Of a DNA stretch of 64,000 nt, positions 8,006 to 15,140 are shown piece by piece. The stretch's first letter is position 1. Every line of letters begins with the position of its first letter. This DNA is from Candidatus Schneewindia gallinarum (GTDB lineage: Bacteria > Bacillota > Clostridia > Oscillospirales > Ruminococcaceae). A program made the position numbers and the translations under genes. The DNA lies in contig CAJFUF010000008.1 in NCBI GenBank assembly GCA_904420175.1, positions 1 to 64,000 of the forward strand, in the 5' to 3' direction. The notes beneath the pieces are model-generated. The model saw only the letters and a list, made by a program, of their open reading frames with translations, was not told the origin of the DNA and searched no databases.

Positions 8006-8881
8006 TTACAGGCTGCGGTCGTCGCTTTTAAAGAACAGGGCAACGGTGCCGGGGCCGGAATGGGTGCCGATGACCGGGCCGATGAAGCCGATCAGTTTTA
8101 CATCCGCCTGGGGGAAAGCGGCCTTCACCGCACTGGCTACCATGTCGGCATCCTCACGGCAGTCCCCATGGCTGATAAACACGGTGGAGCCAAGCTCCGG
8201 CTGGAACTTTTTCTTCATGTTGTCCACCAGGGCGTTCAGTGAGGCCTTCCTTCCGCGTGCCTTGGAGAAATTGATGAGATGGCCCGCCTCGTCCACGTGC
8301 AGCACCGGCTTAATGCTGAGCATGGTGCCCATAATGGCTGTGGCGCGGGACACCCGGCCGCCGCGGTGTAGGTGGAACAGGTTATCCACGGTAAAGTAGT
8401 GGCAGTACCGCTGGCAGTTGTCCTGTGCGAACCTGGCCACTTCCTCCATACTCATACCCTTGTCCCTGAGGTCCGCCGCCTCGTACACCAGCAGGCCCTG
8501 GCCGAGAGACGCGCACTTTGTATCCACCGTCACCACTTTCGCATCCGGATACTTCCCACTGAGCTCTTCCGCCGCCATGACGGCGCTTGCGTACGTCCCG
8601 CTCAGACCGGAGGAAAAGCCGAGATACAGTACCCCCATGCCCTTTTCAAGGAACGGTGTAAAGGCCTCCTCAAAGGCGGCGGGGTTAATCTGGGCTGTGA
8701 TGGGCATGGAGCCGTCGCGCATGCGTCCGTAGAACTGCTCGATGGTCAAATCCCCGCCAAGCAGCGAAAAGCTAAGCCCGTCGATGGTGCAGCCCATCTC
8801 AATCAGTTCAATTCCACGCTCTTTCAGCACCTCCACCGGCAGATCGCAGCCGGAGTCTGTAAACAAAACATATTCCTTCAT
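8006..8881 (-). CDS. DegV family fatty-acid-binding protein
   Basis: A 291-residue DegV protein. This family binds fatty acids and in Firmicutes serves as FakB, handing the fatty acid to the kinase FakA. The opening YVLFTDSGCDLP and the segments YLGFSSGLSGTY and FHLHRGGRVSRATA are the family signatures around the lipid site. Length is normal. The gene starts 17 bases after the methyltransferase gene at 8899-10017 and is probably cotranscribed with it. No fakA gene is visible in the window, so the specific partner is unknown. Confidence 0.9.
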   Translation of the reverse strand: MKEYVLFTDSGCDLPVEVLKERGIELIEMGCTIDGLSFSLLGGDLTIEQFYGRMRDGSMPITAQINPAAFEEAFTPFLEKGMGVLYLGFSSGLSGTYASAVMAAEELSGKYPDAKVVTVDTKCASLGQGLLVYEAADLRDKGMSMEEVARFAQDNCQRYCHYFTVDNLFHLHRGGRVSRATAIMGTMLSIKPVLHVDEAGHLINFSKARGRKASLNALVDNMKKKFQPELGSTVFISHGDCREDADMVASAVKAAFPQADVKLIGFIGPVIGTHSGPGTVALFFKSDDRSL

Positions 8882-8898
8882 CTGTACTTTTCTCCTTT

Positions 8899-10017
8899 TT
8901 ACCGAAAGTACATGTACAGGTCACACCGAATCATACCGTTGTACAGCTTTCGTTTTTTGTCGGCCTTGCGGCCGAAATGCTCTTCAAATCCCTCGTGGGA
9001 TGTGATGATATAGTAGGAAAAACCGGGCCTTCTCACAAACACCTTTCCCATGGCGGCATACAGCTGCTCGCAGCTTTTCCTGTCGCTGAGCCGTTCCCCA
9101 TAGGGCGGGTTGCACAACACAATGCCGGTATCTGTCTGCGGTGCAAAGTCCCGCAGGTCGGCGGTGGACACGGCCCCCCTGGAAGACAGTCCGCTTTTTT
9201 TCAGGTTTTCCTTTGCCAACGCGGCACACGCACCGTCAAGATCGGATCCGTATGCCCGGAACGGCGCCTGCCTGCGGATCTGCGCATATGCCGCCTGCCG
9301 CTCCGCCTGAAACAGCCCATCCGGCAAAAAGCCCCAGCTTTCACTAGCAAAGCGGCGGCCTGCGCCGGGAGAGATGTTCAGCGCCTTCAGCGCACTTTCA
9401 ATCAGCAGCGTGCCCGAGCCACAACACGGATCGTACACCGTGCTGTTTTCCTTTACCCGCGCAAGCCGTGCAATGCCGGCGGCAAGCGTCTCCTTCAAAG
9501 GCGCCGCGCTGCCCGTGTGCCTGCGGTAGCCGCGTTTGTGCAGCCCCCAGCCGCTGGTATCCAGCATGATGGAGACATGGTCCTTCAGAATGGAGAACTG
9601 AATTTGAAGCGGGTTGCCCGTCTCCTCAAGCCAGCTTACATGGTAGCGTTCTTTCAGGCTTTCCGCCACTGCTTTTTTAATAATGGACTGGCAATCCGGC
9701 ACGCTGTGCAGCTGCGACTTCAGCGAGTGGCCCTTGACCGGAAACGCGTCCGTCCTGCCGATATAGTCGCCCCACGGAATGCACCGCACCCCCTGAAACA
9801 AATCCTCAAAGGTGAATGCGTCAAACTCCCCCAGGACCAGCAGTATCCGTTCTGCCACGGCGCTGCGGATATTGGCGCGGGCCACCAGCTCCGGCCCGCC
9901 GGAAAACTTTACCCTGCCGTTTTCCGCCTGCACCTGCTGTGCGCCCATGCTTTTTAATTCAAATGCAAGCTCGCTTTCCAAACCGAACAGACAGGGTGCG
10001 GCAAACTGCAGTTTCAT
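8899..10017 (-). CDS. THUMP-domain class I RNA methyltransferase
   Basis: A 372-residue SAM-dependent RNA N2-guanine methyltransferase of the RlmL/YpsC type, probably acting on 23S rRNA. An N-terminal ferredoxin-like and THUMP region occupies roughly residues 1-160. The Rossmann methyltransferase domain follows, with DPCCGSGTLL near residue 200 and the catalytic NPPYGERL near residue 310. Length is typical for the short Firmicutes form that lacks the RlmK half. GGAGAAAAGG precedes the ATG. It is the first gene of a likely operon with degV. Confidence 0.9.
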   Translation of the reverse strand: MKLQFAAPCLFGLESELAFELKSMGAQQVQAENGRVKFSGGPELVARANIRSAVAERILLVLGEFDAFTFEDLFQGVRCIPWGDYIGRTDAFPVKGHSLKSQLHSVPDCQSIIKKAVAESLKERYHVSWLEETGNPLQIQFSILKDHVSIMLDTSGWGLHKRGYRRHTGSAAPLKETLAAGIARLARVKENSTVYDPCCGSGTLLIESALKALNISPGAGRRFASESWGFLPDGLFQAERQAAYAQIRRQAPFRAYGSDLDGACAALAKENLKKSGLSSRGAVSTADLRDFAPQTDTGIVLCNPPYGERLSDRKSCEQLYAAMGKVFVRRPGFSYYIITSHEGFEEHFGRKADKKRKLYNGMIRCDLYMYFR

Positions 10018-10065
10018 CCTTTTCTCCTTCCGTGCTCAGAACTGTGTCTATCATAACAAAACAAA

Positions 10066-10088
10066 GGCCGCAGCGCAAGGCTGCGGCC
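10066..10088 (-). terminator. Terminator of hpf
   Basis: Nine-bp G/C-rich stem GGCCGCAGC/GCTGCGGCC with a 5-base loop, followed on the minus strand by TTTGTTTTG. It begins 15 bases past the hpf stop. Confidence 0.8.
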
Positions 10089-10102
10089 CAAATTTATTCT
10101 TT

Positions 10103-10618
10103 TTAGCGGGAGGGGATCAGCAGTCCGTAGCCCTCGTCCTTGCGCTTATACACCACGTTGATTTCGCCGGATGCCTCATTATTGAAAATAAAGAAGCTGT
10201 GGCCGATCATCTCCATTTGAAGGATGGCCTCCTCCACACTCATCAGCTTTGCAGAGAATGTCTTGGTCTTGATAATCTCATACTCCTGCTCCGGTACCTG
10301 TTCCGACAACTCGCCGAAGGCACCGCTGCGCAGCTTGCTGACAAGCCGGTCCTTGTTTTTGACAATCTGTTTTGTCAGGCCCTCCACCGCGCTTTCAAAG
10401 GCATCCACCTTGTCCCTCGCTCTGCGCTCTGTCCGGAAGACCATACCCTTTGCCTTGATGGTTACCTCCACCTTGGCCTCCGCCTTTTCAGCCGTGACCA
10501 CCACGAAGGCCTCCTGCTCGTCCTCGAAGAACCGGTTCAGCTTGCTGAGGCGTTTGTCCACAATTTCTTTAAAGGAGTCGGAAAGGTTCATTTTGCGTCC
10601 ACTGAGTACTGTTTTCAT
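10103..10618 (-). CDS. hpf: Ribosome hibernation promoting factor, long form
   Basis: Binds the 30S subunit and dimerises ribosomes into inactive 100S particles during starvation. The 171 residues comprise the N-terminal S30AE domain (about 1-100, basic helices rich in Lys/Arg) and the C-terminal dimerisation domain (about 115-171), in which EEAILQMEMIGHSFFIFNN is diagnostic. Length fits the long HPF of Firmicutes. Single-gene unit with its own promoter and terminator. A ribosome-binding site AGGAGCTG lies before the ATG. Confidence 0.95.
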   Translation of the reverse strand: MKTVLSGRKMNLSDSFKEIVDKRLSKLNRFFEDEQEAFVVVTAEKAEAKVEVTIKAKGMVFRTERRARDKVDAFESAVEGLTKQIVKNKDRLVSKLRSGAFGELSEQVPEQEYEIIKTKTFSAKLMSVEEAILQMEMIGHSFFIFNNEASGEINVVYKRKDEGYGLLIPSR

Positions 10619-10663
10619 ATCTGTCAGCTCCTTTGTCTAGTTACAGCCTCTGCTGTTGTCTTG

Positions 10664-10692
10664 ATTTTATCACATAACCACCAAAAAATCAA
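10664..10692 (-). promoter_or_regulatory. Promoter of hpf
   Basis: Minus strand TTGATT (10692-10687), 17-base spacer, TAAAAT (10669-10664). The transcript would begin about 40 bases before the ATG. I see no clear sigma-B or sigma-H pattern. Confidence 0.6.
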
Positions 10693-10749
10693 TCAAATAA
10701 ACTTATCTTTTATATAATATAAATAGAGCCTGTTTGAACGGCAGGCCAA

Positions 10750-11910
10750 TCAATCCGCCAGCGGGGCGATAATCTCCCCTGCGCCGATAACCATGTCGGG
10801 CAGGCAGGTGCTGCTGAGCGGATCTCCGTCGTACACAAGGAAGTCGGCGTCCTTACCCACGTCAATCGACCCGACACGCCCGTCAATTCCCGCCATCTGG
10901 GCGGCGTGGATGGTAATGGCCTTTAAGGCGCTTGTCCTGTCAAGCCCGCCGCGCACCAGCAGCGATGCCTCTAAGGGCAGGTACTGGATGGGGATGACCG
11001 GATGATCGGTGCACAGGGCAAAGCGTACCCCGGCCGCCTTTAACGCAGCGCCCCCCTCAATGGACAGGTTCTTCAGCTCCGGCTTGCTTCGGTCGGTAAG
11101 AATGGGGCCCAGCACGATTTTCGAGCGCTCGTTATACAGTTCCTCCGCAATAAGGTGCCCCTCGGTGCAATGAATCAGGGTATAATCCAGATTGAACTCC
11201 TTCGCAATACGGATGGCGGTGTAGATGTCGTCCACGCGGTGGGCATGGAAATGCACCGGCAGTTCCTTTGTCAGCACCGGCAGCAGCGCCTCGCACTTCA
11301 TGTCAAAAGCGGGCGGCTCCTTCCCCTGCTCAAGGGCGGCCTGCTGTGCTTCAAGATACCGGCTTGCCTTGAACAGCTGCTCCCGGATAAGGGCGGCGGT
11401 GGCCATGCGGGTTGTGGGCGTCCTGCTTTTTTCATGGTAGGTGGACTTTGGGTTTTCGCCGAGGGCCATTTTCATGGCCACCGGTTCTGCAAGCACCATT
11501 TCATCCACACGGCTGCCATAGGTTTTCACAGCGGCCATCTGGCCGCCGATGGGGTTGCTGCTGCCGGGGCCCGTCACCACGGTCAGTACGCCGGCGCGCA
11601 CCGCCTCCTTAAAACAGCGGTCCATGGGATTAATCGCGTCGATACCGCGCAGGTGCGGCGTGACGGGATCCACCGTCTCGTTGCCGTCCGCCCCTTCGAA
11701 GCCCACGCCGTCCTCCCACATGCCAAGGTGGCAGTGGGCGTCCACAAAGGCCGGAATAACCGTACGCCCGCGCAGGTTCACCCCCCGGTCATAGCCGGGC
11801 AGCTGGCGCATATCGCCCACGGCCTTAATCATGCCGTTTTCCGTTAAAATAAAACCGTTTTCAAAATCGTTTCGGGACATGGACAGGATGTTGCAATTGG
11901 TGTACAGCAT
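10750..11910 (-). CDS. Metal-dependent amidohydrolase
   Basis: A 386-residue amidohydrolase-superfamily enzyme resembling imidazolonepropionase-like proteins. After a short beta sandwich, the metal motif DAHCHLG lies near residues 58-64. Histidines at HFHAHRVDD and LIHCTEGH, and the Asp in CTDHPV, complete the binuclear site. The substrate is not predictable. It is preceded by GGAGG and stands alone between hpf and the S1-domain gene. A second, only distantly similar amidohydrolase sits at the right end of the window. Confidence 0.85.
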   Translation of the reverse strand: MLYTNCNILSMSRNDFENGFILTENGMIKAVGDMRQLPGYDRGVNLRGRTVIPAFVDAHCHLGMWEDGVGFEGADGNETVDPVTPHLRGIDAINPMDRCFKEAVRAGVLTVVTGPGSSNPIGGQMAAVKTYGSRVDEMVLAEPVAMKMALGENPKSTYHEKSRTPTTRMATAALIREQLFKASRYLEAQQAALEQGKEPPAFDMKCEALLPVLTKELPVHFHAHRVDDIYTAIRIAKEFNLDYTLIHCTEGHLIAEELYNERSKIVLGPILTDRSKPELKNLSIEGGAALKAAGVRFALCTDHPVIPIQYLPLEASLLVRGGLDRTSALKAITIHAAQMAGIDGRVGSIDVGKDADFLVYDGDPLSSTCLPDMVIGAGEIIAPLAD

Positions 11911-11968
11911 GGGACTTCCTCCTTGTTTGGTTCATGTTTTCCTTTTTGGCAGTTTGCAAGAAACAAAA

Positions 11969-11994
11969 GGCGGGTGGGACTTGCCCCACCCGCC
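11969..11994 (-). terminator. Terminator of the S1-domain gene
   Basis: Ten-bp stem GGCGGGTGGG/CCCACCCGCC with a 6-base loop, followed on the minus strand by TTTTGTTTC. It lies just past the stop at 12004. Confidence 0.8.
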
Positions 11995-12003
11995 TGATAC
12001 TGC

Positions 12004-12447
12004 CTATTTCGAACCCCGGCGCGGACCAGAACCGCGTTTTGCGTCTACCGAGCGCTTCAGGTCGTTCATTTTCTCATCGCTGGCCTGCTTAAACTTCGCC
12101 ATCATGTCCTCAAAGCTGAGCGCCTCGTTGGACTTGGGCTTCGGCTGCCATGTGTAGGTGGACGGGCCGGATCGGCGGCGCGGACTGCCGCCCTGCTGAT
12201 GCTGCGGCTTCGGATCCATGGCACGTTTAATGGACAGGCCGATTTTCCCATCCTCGCCGATATTGAGGATTTTTACCTTAACGGTCTCACCCATTTTGAT
12301 AAAATCCGTAATTTCCTTAACATAGGTGGTGGACACCTCCGAAATGTGGACCATTCCGGATTTGCCTTCTCCAAGGTCCACAAACACGCCGAATTTTGTG
12401 ATGCCTGTGACCTTACCTTCTACGATTGCGCCAACCTCTAACTGCAT
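12004..12447 (-). CDS. S1 RNA-binding domain protein, YabR-like
   Basis: A protein of about 147 residues whose first 75 form one S1 OB-fold (VGAIVEGKVTGITKFGVFVDL... GMVHISEVS). A basic, low-complexity tail follows. It corresponds to YabR, the small S1 protein found after divIC in Bacillus, and the same order is kept here. The start is uncertain. ATG at 12447 matches the usual N-terminus but lies 13 bases from GGAGG, whereas a TTG at 12456 lies only 4 bases from it. The precise RNA target is unknown. Confidence 0.88.
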   Translation of the reverse strand: MQLEVGAIVEGKVTGITKFGVFVDLGEGKSGMVHISEVSTTYVKEITDFIKMGETVKVKILNIGEDGKIGLSIKRAMDPKPQHQQGGSPRRRSGPSTYTWQPKPKSNEALSFEDMMAKFKQASDEKMNDLKRSVDAKRGSGPRRGSK

Positions 12448-12486
12448 ACTGTGCAAAGTTCCTCCCCGGCAAATTTGGCCGCCCGG

Positions 12487-12777
12487 CTAGTTTCCGGAAA
12501 TGTCCACATAGATCCGCTCCTCCGGGTAGGCGTAGCCGTACTTGTCCCGGGCAATCTTCTCAATGTAGGCATCCTCGTTCTCTAAGCCAAGCAGGTTTTT
12601 CATCTCTTCGTTTTCCTTGACTTGCTGGGCGGTCGAGGCCTTCAGCTCCTCCAGCTCGCGGCGCTTGTTCATAACCTCCAGTTGCAGCTGCGCAGCAGCC
12701 ACAATCCCGTAGACCACAACAACCACCAAAGCCAGCTTCAGCCATTTATTCATTTTTTTCCTTGGCCGTCTGCTCAT
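12487..12777 (-). CDS. divIC: Cell division protein DivIC/FtsB
   Basis: A small bitopic septum protein that acts with FtsL and DivIB in the divisome. It has 96 residues: a basic N-terminus, a transmembrane helix at about residues 11-29, a coiled coil (about 33-62), then the short conserved region ending in YAYPEERIYVD. The ATG at 12777 is favoured by GAGGGA six bases upstream; it overlaps the end of yabQ by 32 bases. It lies between the spore gene yabQ and the S1 gene, as in Bacillus. Confidence 0.9.
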   Translation of the reverse strand: MSRRPRKKMNKWLKLALVVVVVYGIVAAAQLQLEVMNKRRELEELKASTAQQVKENEEMKNLLGLENEDAYIEKIARDKYGYAYPEERIYVDISGN

Positions 12778-13270
12778 ACGCTTTCCCTCGTTTACGTCCG
12801 CCAAACAGTGATGATTTCCCCTGTTTCAATTGATTATACAACATGTGTCCCGTGTCTTTCAAGAGATTATTTGAAAGTTTTGCGCCTTTTTTTATTTTCT
12901 GCCGCACTTTTTTCCTTCGGGCGGCATTTTTCTGCCGCCACGCGCGGATTTTAGGTGTCAGCCAGCTGGACAGCCTGCGGGTAACGATTCGCAGCAGCGC
13001 GCCCGCCGTATAATAAAACAGCAGAAAACCCGCCGCAAGCCCAAACAGCAGAAACAGTCGCAGCTGCCCGTCCGAATGGCGGACAAGGAACAAAATGACG
13101 AGCAGGCCTGCGGCCGCCATAAACAGAAAGTCCAGAAACACGGCCATCAGGCCGCGGCGCCGCACAAACAGGCGCAGGATGCTGACCGCACTGTACAGGG
13201 CCCCCAGCAGAACCCCCAGCCCCACCGCCTTTAACAGCTGCACCGCCTGCAGGGAAAATGGGACCTCCAA
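12746..13270 (-). CDS. yabQ: Spore cortex biosynthesis protein YabQ
   Basis: An integral membrane protein needed for the spore cortex in Bacillus. The 174 residues begin with four hydrophobic helices up to about residue 95 and end in a strongly basic tail, matching the family. It follows yabP by 19 bases and overlaps divIC. In the family it localises to the forespore outer membrane under sigma-E control; I could not see a convincing sigma-E promoter upstream. Confidence 0.88.
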   Translation of the reverse strand: MEVPFSLQAVQLLKAVGLGVLLGALYSAVSILRLFVRRRGLMAVFLDFLFMAAAGLLVILFLVRHSDGQLRLFLLFGLAAGFLLFYYTAGALLRIVTRRLSSWLTPKIRAWRQKNAARRKKVRQKIKKGAKLSNNLLKDTGHMLYNQLKQGKSSLFGGRKRGKAYEQTAKEKNE

Positions 13271-13289
13271 AGCCTACTCCCCCCTGCCG

Positions 13290-13574
13290 CTAATGAAACA
13301 GGCGGGAGAAGAAGCCTTCCTTCTGTACCCTGCCCTCCGTATATTTAAAGGCGCTGATGTCCCCTTCAATCAGCAACTCCCCCGTCTCAACAGACAGGCG
13401 GTTGATGTGCAGGTCAATTCCGGTCACCGTCAGCTCCCCCAATGCGGTGTAGACGGTGATGGACCCCTCGTCAAAGCTGTCGATATCCTCCACACCGGTG
13501 ACGGACAGCTTTTTCCGATCCTCCAAAATCACGTTGTGGGGCATTTTGACAGTCCGTTTCTCTTCCGGCATCAT
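13290..13574 (-). CDS. yabP: Sporulation protein YabP
   Basis: A 94-residue protein of the YabP/YqfC family, required at an intermediate stage of sporulation in Bacillus. The family core is seen in the segments around VILEDRKKLSVTGVEDIDSFDE and LTVTGIDLHINRLSVETGELLIEGDI. It precedes yabQ. The ATG at 13574 follows GGGAGTGGTGA; a second ATG directly follows. Confidence 0.92.
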   Translation of the reverse strand: MMPEEKRTVKMPHNVILEDRKKLSVTGVEDIDSFDEGSITVYTALGELTVTGIDLHINRLSVETGELLIEGDISAFKYTEGRVQKEGFFSRLFH

Positions 13575-13632
13575 TCACCACTCCCAAGCTATCGTAATAC
13601 TACAGCTTATTAGAAGCGGTGCGGTTTTATAC

Positions 13633-13878
13633 CTACTGGGACAGCAGGGTGTACAGCTCGCTGGCCTCCTGCTTGCCGGGGTTCTCTTTCACCTGGACCA
13701 CCTGCACCTTCAGTGCGCGTGCGCCCATTTTAATCTCAATGACGTCCCCCTCCTTTACTGCAAGGGACGCCCGGGCGGGTTTGCCGTTCACCTCAATTTT
13801 CCCGGCATCGCACGCCTCATTCGCCACGGTGCGCCGCTTAATCAGGCGGGACACCTTTAAAAATTTATCCAAACGCAT
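13633..13878 (-). CDS. rqcP: S4-domain RNA-binding protein RqcP (YabO, Hsp15-like)
   Basis: An 81-residue S4 protein. The family binds stalled 50S-peptidyl-tRNA complexes and assists RqcH in C-terminal alanine tailing. The S4 motif begins at the start (MRLDKFLKVSRLIKRRTVA) and continues through GKIEVNGKPA. ATG at 13878 is chosen because GGAGG lies seven bases upstream and the family begins here, although the frame is open further. It follows the hup terminator and precedes yabP, the conserved Firmicutes order. Confidence 0.92.
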   Translation of the reverse strand: MRLDKFLKVSRLIKRRTVANEACDAGKIEVNGKPARASLAVKEGDVIEIKMGARALKVQVVQVKENPGKQEASELYTLLSQ

Positions 13879-13898
13879 GACTTCATCCTCCAAAGCAA

Positions 13899-13925
13899 GG
13901 AAGCGGACCATGCTGGTCCGCTTCC
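13899..13925 (-). terminator. Terminator or attenuator after hup
   Basis: Perfect 12-bp stem GGAAGCGGACCA with its complement (13899-13910 with 13914-13925) and a 3-base loop. It lies 19 bases past the hup stop and only about 20 bases before the rqcP start. The weak T tract (TTGCTTTGG) suggests partial read-through into rqcP. Confidence 0.65.
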
Positions 13926-13944
13926 CCAATGCCGTACAGTGTCC

Positions 13945-14220
13945 TTATTTCGCAACTGCGTCTTTCAGCGCCTTGCCGGCCTTGAAGGCGGGCAGTCTGG
14001 ACGCCGCGATGGTGATCTCTTCCTTCGTTCTGGGGTTGCGGCCTTTTCTCTCCGCTCTCTCCTTGACATCAAAGGTGCCAAAGCCAACCAGCTGGACCTT
14101 GTCGCCGGCCTTCAGCGCATCGGTGATAGAAGCGAAAACAGCCTCCACCGCTTTGCCTGCATCCTTCTTGGTAAGACCTGTGGCCTCCGCCACGGCATTG
14201 ATTAACTCCGTTTTAGACAT
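13945..14220 (-). CDS. hup: HU family DNA-binding protein
   Basis: A 91-residue nucleoid protein that bends DNA. The full HU fold is present, opening with [16 protein letters not shown] and carrying the beta-arm signature [20 protein letters not shown]. The frame is open upstream, but ATG 14220 with AAGGAGTG before it gives the exact family length. It lies between mazG and rqcP, as in Bacillus relatives. Confidence 0.95.
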   Translation of the reverse strand: MSKTELINAVAEATGLTKKDAGKAVEAVFASITDALKAGDKVQLVGFGTFDVKERAERKGRNPRTKEEITIAASRLPAFKAGKALKDAVAK

Positions 14221-14275
14221 TGACGAAACACTCCTTAATAAAAAATATATCTCACAGGGGGTATTCCTGCGAATA

Positions 14276-15070
14276 TCACTGTTCTTTCGCCCGTTTCCAC
14301 AGCCTGTCCGCTTCCACGGCGGACAGTTCGGAAAGGGTCTTTCCTTCCTCTGCGGCAAACTGTTCCACAAGGGTAAGCCGCTGAATGAACCGGTCAGTAG
14401 CGGCCCCCAGTGTCTCCTCCGCAGGGACCCCGGCCATCCGTGCAAGGTTCACGGCGGAAAACAGCACATCGCCCGCCTCATGGAAAATCTCCTGCCCATC
14501 CTCCGAGGCCAGCGCCTGCTCCAGCTCCTGAAGCTCGCTTTGCATGTCGGCACGGCAGCTGTCCGCACTTTCAAAACCGAACCCGGCCTTGCGGGCGCGG
14601 GACTGTACCTTCTCCGCGCGCATCAGCGCCGGAAGGGACCTTGCCACAGCCTGAAGGCTGTCCGCAGCCGTCTGCTGCCCCTTCTCCTTCTTTTTCAGCG
14701 CGTCCCAGTTGTTGAGAACCGTGTCCACATCGTCCGCCTCCACCGAACCGAAGATGTGGGGGTGCCGGTAAATCAGCTTTTCGCAGATGCCGGTAGTTAC
14801 ATCCGTCATGTCGAAAGAGCCCTGCTCCTCCTCCATGCGCGTGTGCAGGGCCACCTGCAGCAGCACATCGCCCAGCTCCTCCTTTAAAAGGGACATGTCA
14901 TCGGTATCGATGGCCTCCACCGCCTCGTACGTCTCCTCAATAAAGTTGTTCCGGATGGAGTGGTGGGTCTGTACCCGGTCCCACGGGCAGCCGTCCGGTG
15001 CGCGAAGCAGGCGGACAATCGCCAGCAAATCCTCAAATGTGTACCGTTCTTTTTTTGTCCATTTTTCCAT
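14276..15070 (-). CDS. mazG: Nucleoside triphosphate pyrophosphohydrolase MazG
   Basis: Hydrolyses non-canonical or excess NTPs to NMP and pyrophosphate. The 264 residues contain two MazG repeats. The first carries [22 protein letters not shown] and the metal-binding ExxE...ExxD arrangement EELGDVLLQ. The second lies near residues 170-215 ([15 protein letters not shown]). The Bacillus relative YabN carries an extra N-terminal methylase domain, which is absent here. It has a good promoter and starts the block mazG-hup-rqcP-yabP-yabQ-divIC. Confidence 0.93.
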   Translation of the reverse strand: MEKWTKKERYTFEDLLAIVRLLRAPDGCPWDRVQTHHSIRNNFIEETYEAVEAIDTDDMSLLKEELGDVLLQVALHTRMEEEQGSFDMTDVTTGICEKLIYRHPHIFGSVEADDVDTVLNNWDALKKKEKGQQTAADSLQAVARSLPALMRAEKVQSRARKAGFGFESADSCRADMQSELQELEQALASEDGQEIFHEAGDVLFSAVNLARMAGVPAEETLGAATDRFIQRLTLVEQFAAEEGKTLSELSAVEADRLWKRAKEQ

Positions 15071-15089
15071 AGGTCAAAATCCTTGTTCT

Positions 15090-15118
15090 ATTTTATCTTA
15101 AAAGTGGCCGTATTACAA
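15090..15118 (-). promoter_or_regulatory. Promoter of mazG
   Basis: Minus strand TTGTAA (15118-15113), 17-base spacer, TAAAAT (15095-15090), with a short leader to the ATG at 15070. Confidence 0.65.
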
Positions 15119-15140
15119 GCCTTTTTCGCATTTTTGTGTC